A stretch of 64,000 nucleotides of DNA, from assembly GCA_963719875.1 (NCBI GenBank), contig CAVRDJ010000002.1, positions 1,798,001 to 1,862,000 on the forward strand, read 5' to 3'. The translations under genes were made by a program, and so were the position numbers. The stretch comes from Palsa-360 sp963719875. Lineage in GTDB: Bacteria > Acidobacteriota > Terriglobia > Acidiferrales > UBA7541. Every line of letters begins with the position of its first letter. The stretch's first letter is position 1. The notes under the pieces are model-generated. The model ran no database searches. It saw only the letters and a program-made list of their open reading frames with translations, and had not been told where the DNA came from. Below are positions 51,631-60,754 of this stretch, one piece after another.

Positions 51631-52031
51631 CAGCAAGAAAGGATTCGATTCCGCCTCACGTTCGCGCGGCCATCGGCGCCGCGCAGGAAAAACAAGCGGC
51701 GGACGTTATCCTCCTCGATCTCGAAGGCCTGGGCGCGTTCACGGATTATTTTATTATCTGCACGGGATTCAGCTCGCGGCAACTCGAAGCCATCTGCGAC
51801 GAAATTGAAGAGCAACTGGAACGGAAAGGCACTCGCTTGCTCCACCGGGAAGGCAAGACCGGCAGCGATTGGATGCTGCTCGATTTCGGCGGCCTGATCG
51901 TGCATGTGTTCACGGAACGCGCGCGTCATTTTTATGATCTTGAGCGTCTCTGGCGCGCCGCGCGGCGCGTTGAATTTCGAGAGCCTCGTGGGGGGAATCC
52001 TCTGACCGGCGCCGCGGAGGCCGAAGGATGA
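51627..52031 (+). CDS. rsfS: Ribosome silencing factor RsfS
   Basis: DUF143 family: AADVILLDLEGLGAFTDYFI, ICTGFSSRQLEAICDEIEEQ, DWMLLDFGGLIVHVFTERAR. 134 aa. GTG 51627 overlaps the nadD stop (GTGA). Binds L14 to block subunit joining in starvation. Confidence 0.95.
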   Translation: MTARKDSIPPHVRAAIGAAQEKQAADVILLDLEGLGAFTDYFIICTGFSSRQLEAICDEIEEQLERKGTRLLHREGKTGSDWMLLDFGGLIVHVFTERARHFYDLERLWRAARRVEFREPRGGNPLTGAAEAEG

Positions 52032-52960
52032 GCGAGCCTCGCATGGCCTGGACCGCCGAAGATCCCGCCTCGAAGGCGGTCCTCGATCTCGCGCGCAAAG
52101 TTGCGGAAACTTCCACAACGCTCCTGATTACCGGAGAGAGCGGCACCGGCAAAGACCATCTCGCGCGCCTGATCCACGAACTCGGCCCGCGGCGCGATGC
52201 GCCCTTCCTGAAAATCGATTGCGCCAGCCTGCCGCAGGAACTCGTCGAATCGGAATTGTTTGGACACGAACGCGGCGCCTTCACCGGCGCGGTCGAGCGC
52301 AAGCTCGGGCGACTGGAGATGGCGGGCGCGGGAACCATCGTGCTGGATGAAGTCGCGGCGCTTTCACCGGCCACGCAGTCGAAGCTCTTGCGCGTGCTCG
52401 AGGAGCGGCAGTTCGAGCGCCTGGGAGGAACGGAAACCATCACGATCGTGGCGCGCTTGATTGCCCTGACCAATGCCGATCTGGCGCGCCTCGTTTCCGA
52501 CGGGCAGTTCCGCCAGGATTTATTTTTTCGCCTGAGCGTCTTAACGGTTCCCGTGCCCGCTTTGCGCGCCCGTCCCGCGGACATTCTGCCCCTGGCCGAT
52601 GCCCTGCTCGAACGCGGAGCGCGCGTGCATGGCCGCCTGGGCGTGGTATTTTCCGAGGCCGTGAAAAAAATGCTGACCACGTATTCCTGGCCCGGCAACG
52701 TGCGCGAGCTGAGAAACGCGATTGAGCGCGCGCTGGTGTTTTCCGGCGGGGCTGCGCTCATTCCGGAGGATTTTCCGGAATCGGTGCGCGCGGCGGACTT
52801 GGCGTTCGGGGGCGCGCTGCGTTCGCTCGATGACATGGAACGCGATGCCATTCGCGCGACGCTTGAAGCGACGCGCTACAAAATCGGAAAGAGCGCGCAG
52901 ATTCTGGGAATCAGCCGCAAGACCCTTCTCGACAAGCGCAAAAAGTATGGATTGAACTGA
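52028..52960 (+). CDS. Sigma-54-dependent transcription activator, 310 aa
   Basis: AAA+ domain: Walker A GESGTGKD, GAFTGA loop as ERGAFTGAVE, Walker B GTIVLDEVAAL, Arg fingers in FRQDLFFRLSVL; C-terminal Fis-type HTH (SAQILGISRKTLLDKRKKYG). No receiver, GAF or PAS domain precedes the AAA domain, so activity must be set by level or a partner. Coupled to rsfS by ATGA. Confidence 0.93.
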   Translation: MSEPRMAWTAEDPASKAVLDLARKVAETSTTLLITGESGTGKDHLARLIHELGPRRDAPFLKIDCASLPQELVESELFGHERGAFTGAVERKLGRLEMAGAGTIVLDEVAALSPATQSKLLRVLEERQFERLGGTETITIVARLIALTNADLARLVSDGQFRQDLFFRLSVLTVPVPALRARPADILPLADALLERGARVHGRLGVVFSEAVKKMLTTYSWPGNVRELRNAIERALVFSGGAALIPEDFPESVRAADLAFGGALRSLDDMERDAIRATLEATRYKIGKSAQILGISRKTLLDKRKKYGLN

Positions 52961-53001
52961 ACCTGAATTCAGAAGCGGATGTGGAAACGTGGGGTTGCAA
53001 C

Positions 53002-53065
53002 CTGGGAACGCCAATCTCCTGATTGGCGGATTGTATGAAGCCAATCAGGAGATTGGCGTTCCCAA
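53002..53065. repeat. Palindromic repeat upstream of rlmH
   Basis: GGGAACGCCAATCTCCTGAT and its reverse complement, same family as 47502-47568. It ends 8 bp before the rlmH ATG and replaces any Shine-Dalgarno. Confidence 0.75.
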
Positions 53066-53073
53066 GATCACCG

Positions 53074-53505
53074 ATGAAGATTCGCCTGGTCATGTTGGGA
53101 AAAACGCGGCGTCCGGAAATCCGGGCATTGCTGGATGACTACCTGGCCCGCATCGGGCGGTTTGCCGACGTGCAGCTCACCGAATTGCGCGAGGATTCCG
53201 CCGCCTCCCTGCGCAAGCTGGCGCTGGATTCCGCCGCGACCGTCGTCTTGCTCGACGACGCAGGAAAGCCTCAAACGTCGGCGCAATTCGCAAAGTGGCT
53301 GGGAGAAACGCGCGACCACGGAACGCGCGAAGTCGTGTTCTTATGCGGCGGCGCGGCAGGTTTTCCCGACACACTGCGCCGCCGCGCCTCACAAAAACTT
53401 TCGCTTTCTTCTTTGACGTTCTCGCACGAACTCGCCCGCGCCATGCTCGCCGAGCAGCTTTACCGCGCCTTCGCCATCCTCGCGGGCCATCCCTACCCGA
53501 AATAA
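53074..53505 (+). CDS. rlmH: 23S rRNA (pseudouridine1915-N3)-methyltransferase RlmH
   Basis: SPOUT fold: MKIRLVMLGKTRRPEI, VVLLDDAGKPQTSAQFAKWL, VVFLCGGAAGFPDTLRRRAS, LSLSSLTFSHELARAMLAEQ LYRA. 143 aa, slightly short of the usual 155. ATG 53074 begins the conserved MKI; no ribosome site because a palindromic repeat abuts it. Confidence 0.94.
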   Translation: MKIRLVMLGKTRRPEIRALLDDYLARIGRFADVQLTELREDSAASLRKLALDSAATVVLLDDAGKPQTSAQFAKWLGETRDHGTREVVFLCGGAAGFPDTLRRRASQKLSLSSLTFSHELARAMLAEQLYRAFAILAGHPYPK

Positions 53506-53680
53506 CACGCTCCAGGCAGTGCCGGGCGGGGCTCCAAGACCAGACAGGATGTAACCTGGCTGTAACAAACGTGTCTTATGTTGTTTGAATTCATCCAATG
53601 CTGGCCACGTTTCCACGACTGGAATGTTTCCGACACCCGCTGAAATTTCTTAGAGAAATCGCGATCGAGGGGGACGCTCC

Positions 53681-54067
53681 ATGACGAAACCGGCACGTAA
53701 AACCGCTCCGCGAGCGAAGAGAGCCAGGAAGTCAGTCAAGTTCCTGCAGAAACCGGCGTGCGCGACATGCCGCAAGGCGAGACACTTCATGGAAAAGCGC
53801 GGATTCCACCTTCACTATCGCGATCTGGTCAAAGACCGCTTGAGCGCAGCGGAACTGGAAAAATTAATCGGGAGACACGATCACGAGGATTTCTTGAACT
53901 CGCGCTGTGAACTCTTCCGAAAAAAGAAGATGAAGGACAACCCTCCGTCCCGCCGCGAGGCGATCGGCTTGATGGCCAGGAATCCGGACCTGATCCGCCG
54001 CCCGGTCATCGTTGCCGGCGGGCGCGTGGTGATTGGATACGACGAAAATGGAATGATTCGGTTTTAG
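53681..54067 (+). CDS. ArsC/Spx-family thioredoxin-fold protein, 128 aa
   Basis: After a basic leader (about 22 aa), LQKPACATCRKARHFMEKRG carries CxxC at the ArsC active site, then HYRDLVKDRLSAAELEKLIG and a C-terminal RRPVIVAGGRVVIGYD with the family Arg. Lacks the CX5R of classical detox ArsC in obvious form, so a redox or regulatory role is as likely as arsenate reduction. Confidence 0.78.
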   Translation: MTKPARKTAPRAKRARKSVKFLQKPACATCRKARHFMEKRGFHLHYRDLVKDRLSAAELEKLIGRHDHEDFLNSRCELFRKKKMKDNPPSRREAIGLMARNPDLIRRPVIVAGGRVVIGYDENGMIRF

Positions 54068-54238
54068 GGCAGTGCCCCGCGGGAAGTCGGCCGAGGGAAC
54101 CTGACTCCCGAGGCCATGACAATTTAAATAGGCGCAACCAATCCCCGGGGTGTAGAATCTAAGCAGTGTAAGGCAAAAAGCGAGTTCCCCCGTAAACTCG
54201 TCCGCAGGTCTTACGCGATCGTTGCGGAGGGCCTTAAA
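54068..54238. other. Promoter region of the Gly-rich gene
   Basis: GC-mixed spacer, with GGAGGGCC just before the ATG at 54239 and a possible -10 (TAGAAT) near 54155. Confidence 0.35.
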
Positions 54239-55678
54239 ATGACGAAGCCTTTCTCCGTCCTTTTCAAATCAACATTCACAATTTTGTTTGCTTGTTCAGC
54301 CATCCCAGCCTTTGCCCAGCACGGCGGTGGTCATATGGGTGGAGGCGGCTTTCAAGGCGGGGGTGGAGGTGGTTTCCACGGCGGAGGTGGAGGCGGCGTC
54401 CGCTCGGGCGGGGGAGGCGGGCCGCGTGGGGGGTCGTATTCGCCACCCGCTGCTGGCTACACGGCACCACGTGCCTCAGCCCCTTCTCCACTGCGCTCGG
54501 GGGGTGGTTTCGTAGCGCGGCCCGGGAACAATTATTATTCTCGACCCGGGGGTAATTTCGCAGGTGGGAATCAGCGATTAAGAAATTCCTTCTCGGCGCC
54601 TCCTGCTGTCGCCGACGGCCGGTGGCATTCTTTCAGCGGACCGGGTGGAGGCCATGGACCTTCGGGCGCCCAATCGGTAGCCGGGCCCGCAGGCAACGCG
54701 GGGGGCTTCCACGTCTTTAGCGGGAATCGCCAAGCGGGTTCTGCCAGCACAGTCCGTAGCTTTTCCGGGCAGGGCGGCCAAGTCTGGGAGAACTCTCCCA
54801 TGTCGCGAAATGTTGTTCCCAAGTCTCAATCGCTTTCCACCATTCACAATTCGTTAAGCGGTTCATTCGCTCGAAGTTCCGCGTTCCGGTCGAACTCGGT
54901 CTCCGCACCATCGCGTATCGCCCGCGGATCGACGTTCGCGACCAATCGAGGATTTACGGGTGGCGTGAGCATGAGGAACTCGACCCAACAATTGGGCGGC
55001 TCTCCCCGGTTTGGCAATCGGCACGGCGGATTTGGCCGAGGCTGCTGGGACTGCGGCTTCGGGTTTGGCGGCTGGGGGTGGGGTAGCCCTTGGGGTTGGG
55101 GCTGGGGATTTGGCTGGCCGTGGCTTGGTTTCTGGGGCTGGGGTCCGTCCTGGTATGACCCGTGGTGGGGCTGGCCCGCGTCCGGATATGGCAACTATGC
55201 CAATCCCAATTATGATCTAAATGTTTACCCCGCCCCCGCGTACTCAACTCCGGATTACAATTCTGCCCCGCCTGCGCAACAGGAGAATCAGTACAATCCG
55301 GATGGAAATTGGGTCACGCCCAACGGGCCGAACCCTTCGGCCGCGCAAAATTCCCCGGCTTTGACCGTCCCGGTCCTCATCTACATGAAAAATGGAGCGG
55401 TGTATTCGGTCCGCGATTATTCGATGACGGATGGCGAGTTGTACTACCTTCTGATGGATGGCACGCAGCATTCCGTGGATCTGGATATGGTCGATCTGTC
55501 GCGAACCAACACGGAAAATGCAAAGAGCGGCGTGAAATTCATCTTTAAGTCCGAGCCGAGTATCACGACTCCGGCGCCCGGCGGAATCTCCCTGCCTCCG
55601 GGCCCGAGCGGACCCTCTCCCGCGCCGGCTCCCACACAGCAAATCAACGCAGTTCCGCAACCCGACGCGCGAACTTGA
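54239..55678 (+). CDS. Gly-rich secreted protein, 479 aa
   Basis: Signal peptide to AIPAFAQ, then Gly/His runs (HMGGGGFQGGGGGGFHGGGG), a Ser/Gly middle, a Trp-Gly tract (GFGGWGWGSPWGWGWGFGWP), a Tyr/Pro/Asn-rich stretch and a folded end (VPVLIYMKNGAVYSVRDYSM, DGTQHSVDLDMVDLSRTNTE). The end domain resembles small acidobacterial surface domains. Likely a cell-surface or matrix protein. Confidence 0.75.
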   Translation: MTKPFSVLFKSTFTILFACSAIPAFAQHGGGHMGGGGFQGGGGGGFHGGGGGGVRSGGGGGPRGGSYSPPAAGYTAPRASAPSPLRSGGGFVARPGNNYYSRPGGNFAGGNQRLRNSFSAPPAVADGRWHSFSGPGGGHGPSGAQSVAGPAGNAGGFHVFSGNRQAGSASTVRSFSGQGGQVWENSPMSRNVVPKSQSLSTIHNSLSGSFARSSAFRSNSVSAPSRIARGSTFATNRGFTGGVSMRNSTQQLGGSPRFGNRHGGFGRGCWDCGFGFGGWGWGSPWGWGWGFGWPWLGFWGWGPSWYDPWWGWPASGYGNYANPNYDLNVYPAPAYSTPDYNSAPPAQQENQYNPDGNWVTPNGPNPSAAQNSPALTVPVLIYMKNGAVYSVRDYSMTDGELYYLLMDGTQHSVDLDMVDLSRTNTENAKSGVKFIFKSEPSITTPAPGGISLPPGPSGPSPAPAPTQQINAVPQPDART

Positions 55679-55754
55679 GTAGGACGGGCTTTAGCCTGTC
55701 TGCTTTTCCGAACTAACTTCGACTAAACCCAGACAGGCTGAAGCCCGTCCTACT
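55679..55754. repeat. Palindromic repeat (GTAGGACGGGCTTYAGCCTGTC family)
   Basis: GTAGGACGGGCTTTAGCCTG and, after about 30 nt, the reverse complement CAGGCTGAAGCCCGTCCTAC. Between convergent genes; likely a bidirectional terminator. Confidence 0.75.
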
Positions 55755-55766
55755 TGTCTCAGCGTT

Positions 55767-56348
55767 TTACCGAGTCGGCGCCGGGAATTGAACTTTCGGC
55801 GTTTGACGTGACGATTCCGATGCCGTGAAGTAGTCGTTGTTGCGCTGGAATCCCGCCCAGCGGGCGAAGATATTGTTCGGGAAAAGTCCGACATACGTGT
55901 TGTAGTCCTGCAACGCGTCGTTGTAGCGCTTCCGTTCGACGGCGATTCGATTTTCCGTGCCGGCAAGTTCGTCCTGCAGCCTCAGAAAATTCTCGTTCGA
56001 TTTCAATTGCGGATAGTTCTCAACGATCAAGAGCAGGCGGCCGAGCGCGCCGTCCAACTGGCCGTTCGCGGCGATTTTGTCCGCGGGCGTTTTCGCTCCG
56101 AGCAACGCGGAGCGAGCGCTGGCGATATCGTGAAACACGGTCTGTTCCTGCGCGGCAAAACCTTTCACGGTTTCGACGAGATTGGGGATCAAGTCGGCGC
56201 GCCGCTGGAGCACGACATCCACCTGCGCCCAGGCGGACTTCACCGTCTCATTTTTCGTCACCATCTGGTTGCGGCTGCTTACGTACGCTCCCCCAACCAG
56301 CAGCGCGATGACCGCCACAACCACCAGCACAATCGTTCCTGTTTTCAT
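55767..56348 (-). CDS. LemA family protein, 193 aa
   Basis: One N-terminal anchor (GTIVLVVVAVIALLVGGAYV), then the LemA helical bundle: KNETVKSAWAQVDVVLQRRA, DLIPNLVETVKGFAAQEQTV, YNTYVGLFPNNIFARWAGFQ. ATG 56348 follows AAGGAGG. Last gene of the leftward cluster TPM - nucleotidyltransferase - LemA; LemA and TPM genes often travel together. Confidence 0.93.
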   Translation of the reverse strand: MKTGTIVLVVVAVIALLVGGAYVSSRNQMVTKNETVKSAWAQVDVVLQRRADLIPNLVETVKGFAAQEQTVFHDIASARSALLGAKTPADKIAANGQLDGALGRLLLIVENYPQLKSNENFLRLQDELAGTENRIAVERKRYNDALQDYNTYVGLFPNNIFARWAGFQRNNDYFTASESSRQTPKVQFPAPTR

Positions 56349-56375
56349 GCGCGTCCTCCTTGATCAATACGCTGC

Positions 56376-57098
56376 TTATTTTTTCGCGTCCAGCTGCCGG
56401 TCAAAAGTTTCCGTGACCGCTTCGACAAATGCAAAATACTGATTGAGTGTCTTCTCCGCGTCGATGTCGCGTCCCTTCAATTTTCCTTCTCGAACGCCGA
56501 GAATCGTGTGAAACCCGGCGGGATCGGCCCCGGAAAATTGCGCGATCCGGTCGACGGCCTCGCGTTTGGTCTCCGGGGGCGTTTCACCGAGCGCGATGAG
56601 GGCGTGGCGAAACAGCGCCGCAAACGCCGAAAAAGAGGAGACCATGAGTTCCAGATATACTTTCGGCTTTTTAGGCGCTGCCAGAATGGCCTGGCGAAGA
56701 CGCAGCCAATCGGTCCGCAGTTCGCGCTCCACTTGAATCGAGTGGTACTGAAGCGGCACGGAGATTTCCGCCAGCACATTCGCCCCGTACAAGACGCGGT
56801 GGCGGGACTTCATGTCCAAGAGCTCGATCGTGAAAATATCCGCGGACCGGCGCAGTTCCTCCCGCGTGAAAACCAGGGGCGGGCGCTGGCCGCGGCGGAT
56901 CCACCAATCGACGGGACCGTGGAGGGCTTCGAGATGCGCCGCGTCCGCCTGATCGACCAGACAAAGAATATTGAGATCCGAATGTTTGGCGTGAAACTCT
57001 TCGGTCGCCGCCGAGCCGTACAGAATCACCGCTTTCAAATTATCCGCCGCCGCGGCCTTGAGCTTCAGCACGAATTCGTCGAGCTTAGGGTCGATCAA
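56376..57098 (-). CDS. Nucleotidyltransferase-domain protein, 240 aa
   Basis: AVILYGSAATEEFHAKHSDL NILC holds the GS...D.N motif of the Pol-beta superfamily (second Asp replaced by Asn). The helical rest, LGETPPETKREAVDRIAQFS, resembles HEPN-like substrate domains. TTG 57098 follows GGAAGG. The Asn change may weaken metal binding. Confidence 0.75.
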   Translation of the reverse strand: MIDPKLDEFVLKLKAAAADNLKAVILYGSAATEEFHAKHSDLNILCLVDQADAAHLEALHGPVDWWIRRGQRPPLVFTREELRRSADIFTIELLDMKSRHRVLYGANVLAEISVPLQYHSIQVERELRTDWLRLRQAILAAPKKPKVYLELMVSSFSAFAALFRHALIALGETPPETKREAVDRIAQFSGADPAGFHTILGVREGKLKGRDIDAEKTLNQYFAFVEAVTETFDRQLDAKK

Positions 57099-57122
57099 TT
57101 TTCCTTCCCTCCCGAGCGTATC

Positions 57123-57950
57123 TCACCAGCTCCCGCCAGCTCCGCCGCCCCCAAATGATCCGCCGCCGAAACCACCAAATCCACCGCCCCCCCCGCCGCC
57201 CCAGGAGCCTCCGCCACCCATCGAACTTCCGCCGTACCACGGGCCACCCATCCACATTCCCCCGCCGCGCCGGGAACGGGCCGGTCCGCCAAAACCGAAA
57301 AAGAGCCGCAGAAGAAAACCAATCAGCGGGAAAAATATGAAAACCGCAAAGATGAGAACCCGGACGAGATTCACGAAGGGAGCAGGGGAATTATCCGATT
57401 CGGGTGCTGGCGTTGGAACTCCTGAAAGCGTATCCAGTGTAACTCTCTCGTCGTCGGCAATGACGGCTGCCACCCGCTGCGTGATGAGAAGGAGGGCACC
57501 GGTGTAGTCGTTTTGCCGCAGCAACGGCACAGCTTCTCGACCGAAGCCGCCGACTTTGCCGTCAGGCAAAATCGACTCCAGGCCGTAGCCTACCTGTGTC
57601 CAATACTTGTGATCGTTCGGCGCGACCAGGATAAGAACGCCGCGGTCTTTTTGCTTCGGCCCAACGCCCCACTGAGTGGCCAGGTCAAACGAGTACTGCT
57701 CGACGGGTTCACCTTCGAGCGACGAAACCGTAACGATCGCAATCTGCGCCTTGGCCTTCTGATCGACTTCCGCGCACAGCGCCGTCAGCTTTTCCTTCGC
57801 TTGCGCGCTCAGCACGCCCGCGAAATCGCTTACATAGCCTTGCGGCCTGAGGTTCTTGACTTGCTCAGCCCTCGCGGCGGGAACGCAAAGAACCAATAGA
57901 AGCAACAGCGGTCCCGCAACGAATTTCGCAAGTCGGAATGGAGAGGACAT
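57123..57950 (-). CDS. TPM-domain membrane protein (YgcG-like), 275 aa
   Basis: Signal peptide to ARAEQ, TPM domain (YVSDFAGVLSAQAKEKLTAL, VEQYSFDLATQWGVGPKQKD, RGVLILVAPNDHKYWTQVGY, IKLPDGKVGGFGREA-like), one helix (LVRVLIFAVFIFFPLIGFLL), then a Gly/Ser-rich tail (GGGGFGGFGGGSFGGGGAGG). Same cluster as LemA; probably an envelope-stress or membrane-quality pair. Confidence 0.92.
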   Translation of the reverse strand: MSSPFRLAKFVAGPLLLLLVLCVPAARAEQVKNLRPQGYVSDFAGVLSAQAKEKLTALCAEVDQKAKAQIAIVTVSSLEGEPVEQYSFDLATQWGVGPKQKDRGVLILVAPNDHKYWTQVGYGLESILPDGKVGGFGREAVPLLRQNDYTGALLLITQRVAAVIADDERVTLDTLSGVPTPAPESDNSPAPFVNLVRVLIFAVFIFFPLIGFLLRLFFGFGGPARSRRGGGMWMGGPWYGGSSMGGGGSWGGGGGGGFGGFGGGSFGGGGAGGSW

Positions 57951-58216
57951 CCGGCGTCAGCTTCCGTGGAACCATCATCTTAGGCTGCTGCTCCGCCAGC
58001 GTCAACGGCGAGCGACCTTGGGCACTGTCTTAGTTTCGATCTGTCGCGCGCAATCGGATTTGAAGTTGGTGTGGACGAGTACCGCCTCACATGATCCCAA
58101 GACACAAGCACCTGGCACGGCTTTGGCAGTCCTGAGTTTGTTAACCCCGGAGTGGACCTCCAACCGAGAAGGTTTGGCATCCCGAGCAACACAATCAACG
58201 TCGAGTCACGTGTGTA

Positions 58217-58828
58217 TCAATGCTTGGGCGTGACCACATAGCCCTTGAGATGGGCTAAGGCTTCCCGGGCAGTCGTTTCACCAGGATGGCTGCTCCTCCT
58301 GATCTTACCCATGAGCATGGCGCCTTGTATCGTGGCAATACAAAAGTCGGCCATGCGCTCTTCGTTGGCGCGCTTGCTAAGTCTTCCCTTGGCTTTCTCT
58401 TTGATGAAGAAGGCCGCCAGCTTATTCTTTACCACTTCAAAGATCAAGCTGAGGTCCTGGCGGGTCAACTCGTCGTTTTCAGTCACCTCGTTTCCAACGG
58501 TTCCGAAGGGGCAACCGCGAGTCATTTGAAAGCTCTTCTGTAGTTCGATTTGCGCGCGGAACCACCGTTCCAAATCCTTCCAGGATTCGATTTCGTAATT
58601 GAGAGGTGCGCTGCCTGTCGTGATCGCCTCCAGATACGCCTGCAGCACTTCATGGACGAGGCGCTCTTTGCTTTTGAAGTAATGATAAAACTGGCCTTTT
58701 CCGGTCCTGGAAACTTCAATGATTTCATCCGGGCTGGTACTTCGGACTCCCTGTTTGTGGAACAAGTCGGCGGCGGTCCGAATGATCCGGAGTCTCGTCT
58801 CCGCACCCCTCGCAAATCTCGCTTTCAT
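58217..58828 (-). CDS. TetR family repressor, 203 aa
   Basis: HTH: RLRIIRTAADLFHKQGVRST, SPDEIIEVSRTGKGQFYHYF, KSKERLVHEVLQAY, the TetR signature. The C-terminal domain (FRAQIELQKSFQMTRGCPFG TVGNE) fits the TetR_C group that senses electrophiles or small ligands (Cys in GCPFG). Divergent from the NmrA-like gene, with operator-like palindromes between. Confidence 0.94.
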   Translation of the reverse strand: MKARFARGAETRLRIIRTAADLFHKQGVRSTSPDEIIEVSRTGKGQFYHYFKSKERLVHEVLQAYLEAITTGSAPLNYEIESWKDLERWFRAQIELQKSFQMTRGCPFGTVGNEVTENDELTRQDLSLIFEVVKNKLAAFFIKEKAKGRLSKRANEERMADFCIATIQGAMLMGKIRRSSHPGETTAREALAHLKGYVVTPKH

Positions 58829-58842
58829 AGGCTCCTTTTAAT

Positions 58843-58858
58843 TGTACCAGTGGGTACA
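58843..58858. promoter_or_regulatory. Operator-like palindrome 1 (TetR)
   Basis: TGTACCAGTGGGTACA: inverted TGTACC/GGTACA around AGTG, 14 bp before the tetR start. TTGTACCAGT recurs at 59018. Confidence 0.6.
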
Positions 58859-59017
58859 CGGATGAAAAGAATAGCGCGCGAACGCCAGCTACCTTCTGTA
58901 CTGTAAACTGTACTTGATTTCTGACTCGCCTTCTCCTATCAATAGCAGCGCCGCGCAACGGTTTCCAATAAGAAGTGGAATGCGGCACGCCCTGCAAAAA
59001 TGTGCTCGGCTGGGGAT

Positions 59018-59036
59018 TGTACCAGTACGTACTGTA
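59018..59036. promoter_or_regulatory. Operator-like palindrome 2 (TetR)
   Basis: TGTACCAGTACGTACTGTA, containing the perfect palindrome CAGTACGTACTG. Shares TTGTACCAGT with site 1; placed 135 bp before the NmrA-like start. Confidence 0.6.
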
Positions 59037-59171
59037 TTCGTCGAGGTCGGGATGTGGCGGGTCGAAAACGATTTCGAGAGAGCTGGTTTCTGTAGAAGCG
59101 GGGGCAAAGCGACCGTGAATTTGAGTCGCCAAACGGATCGGGCAGACTCAGCGAAAGAGGAGGGATGAATC

Positions 59172-60071
59172 ATGGCCGATACTGACAAAACGGTGCTTGT
59201 TTCGGGAGCGACCGGGCGGCAGGGTGGAGCGGTCATCCGACACATGCTTCGGAACGGACGGAAGTTGCGGGCGCTCACTCGTAACTTAAACGGGCATGCG
59301 GCTCAAGAGTTGGCGCGCCAAGGCGTCGAAGTTGTGCAAGGAGACTTGGAAGACCCGTCGTCGCTCGAACGCGCCACGCGCGGTGTCAACGGCATTTACA
59401 GCGTGCAGGATTTCTGGTCAGTGGGAGCGAAACGCGAGGTTCAGCAAGGCAAAAACCTGGCCGACGCCGCCAAGAAAGCGGGCGTACCGCACATGGTCTA
59501 CAGTTCCGTGGGCGGAGCCGAGCGGAACACAGGCATCACGCATTGGGAGAGCAAGTGGGAGATTGAAAAATACATTCGCAAACTCGCCCTGCCGGCTACC
59601 ATCCTCAGGCCAGTCTCTTTCATGGAGACCTACCATATTCTCGAAGTGGAAGTCGGAATCCTGAAGGGCAAGCTGGCCGATCCCATCCGCGGCGACAAGC
59701 CTTATCAGACCATTGCGACCGACGATATCGGGGCCTTTGCGGCATTGGCTTTTGAGCGCCCGAACGACTTCATCGGGCTGGAGCTGGAAATCGCAGGAAG
59801 CGAATTGACCAATCTTGAGGCGGCGAAGGTTTTCAGTCGCGTAATGGGCAGGCCGGTGAAGTTTCAGAAACTCCCCATGCCTGTCGTTCGGCTTTTTCTG
59901 GGCAAGGAGTTCTACGAGATGTTCCGCTGGTTCAATCAAGGGGGTTACCATGCTGATATCGTCGGCCTCCGAAAGCAATACCCCGAAATTCATCTCCACA
60001 CTCTCGAAGAATGGTTGCGCGAAGAAGGATGGCAAAGACGCGGGCTGCGATTTCGAGCACCGAAAGTTTGA
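59172..60071 (+). CDS. NmrA-like NAD(P)-binding protein, 299 aa
   Basis: Rossmann start TVLVSGATGRQGGAVIRHML (GxxGxxG), then VEVVQGDLEDPSSLERATRG, GVPHMVYSSVGGAERNTGIT, ATILRPVSFMETY. NmrA family: redox-sensing or quinone-oxidoreductase-like. ATG 59172 follows GGAGGG at 8 nt. Likely controlled by the divergent TetR protein, together giving a small electrophile/quinone-response unit (inference). Confidence 0.92.
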   Translation: MADTDKTVLVSGATGRQGGAVIRHMLRNGRKLRALTRNLNGHAAQELARQGVEVVQGDLEDPSSLERATRGVNGIYSVQDFWSVGAKREVQQGKNLADAAKKAGVPHMVYSSVGGAERNTGITHWESKWEIEKYIRKLALPATILRPVSFMETYHILEVEVGILKGKLADPIRGDKPYQTIATDDIGAFAALAFERPNDFIGLELEIAGSELTNLEAAKVFSRVMGRPVKFQKLPMPVVRLFLGKEFYEMFRWFNQGGYHADIVGLRKQYPEIHLHTLEEWLREEGWQRRGLRFRAPKV

Positions 60072-60432
60072 AACCAGAAATTTACCAGCTTTAACCGGCA
60101 GAATTCCTCGAACGGCGCTTCCGGTCCGGGGAGCGTCACAAATCTATAAAAGATCAATAAGTTAAGTCGCGTTTAGTTGGAACCTGGGATTTCCCCCCTG
60201 CGAGAACTCAATCTTCATTCATCGCTCTTCGCTGCTGAAATGCTTTGGAATCAGGCTCACTTCCTCTGCGTATCCGTGGCTCAGCTGGATAGAGTCCACC
60301 GAGGCGGACCTTCAAAGCAGTGGGTCGGGGCTTGCAGGGCTGCATGTTTAGCGTTTACATTTTGCCCAGCAAAAGGTACAACCATTTCAAACACTGGCCT
60401 TTTCAGCGCGGAGTTAGGTAGAGTAAGGGAAG
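60072..60432. other. Intergenic with decayed tRNA-like sequence
   Basis: At about 60272-60340, CCGTGGCTCAGCTGGATAGA then GTCCACC... resembles the start of the real tRNA-Arg at 60433 but loses the anticodon and T arms. No gene otherwise. Confidence 0.35.
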
Positions 60433-60509
60433 GCGCCCGTAGCTCAGCTGGATAGAGCATCTGCCTTCGAAGCAGAGGGTCGGGAGTTCGAATCTCTCCG
60501 GGCGCGCCA
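60433..60509 (+). tRNA. tRNA-Arg (anticodon TCG)
   Basis: 77 nt with CCA. Acceptor GCGCCCG/CGGGCGC, discriminator G, D arm GCTC/GAGC, anticodon stem CTGCC/AGCAG with loop CTTCGAA (TCG), T loop GTTCGAAT. Confidence 0.94.
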
Positions 60510-60754
60510 TTCTAAAACCTATCCCCATATTAGGTTATGCTGCTTTCTCGGAATCTGGGAGCCAGTCTCCGGCAATCTCGTTTCTCGGGACCTATCCGAG
60601 AATAGGCGGGGCAGTTTGCGACGTGTACCTGACTTGGCGTGTCTATGGTGATCCAGCTCACACGGACGCGTGACTAGACTCACTGCGGTTTTGCCATTAA
60701 GGGCAGAAGCTAAATTAGGCTGGAGAAATGGTTTGGAATTATTAGGAGGGGGCG

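Noticed and set aside
60272..60340. Second tRNA-Arg copy
   Set aside because: Only the 5' acceptor/D-arm region resembles a tRNA; the rest does not fold, so it is noted as decayed at most.
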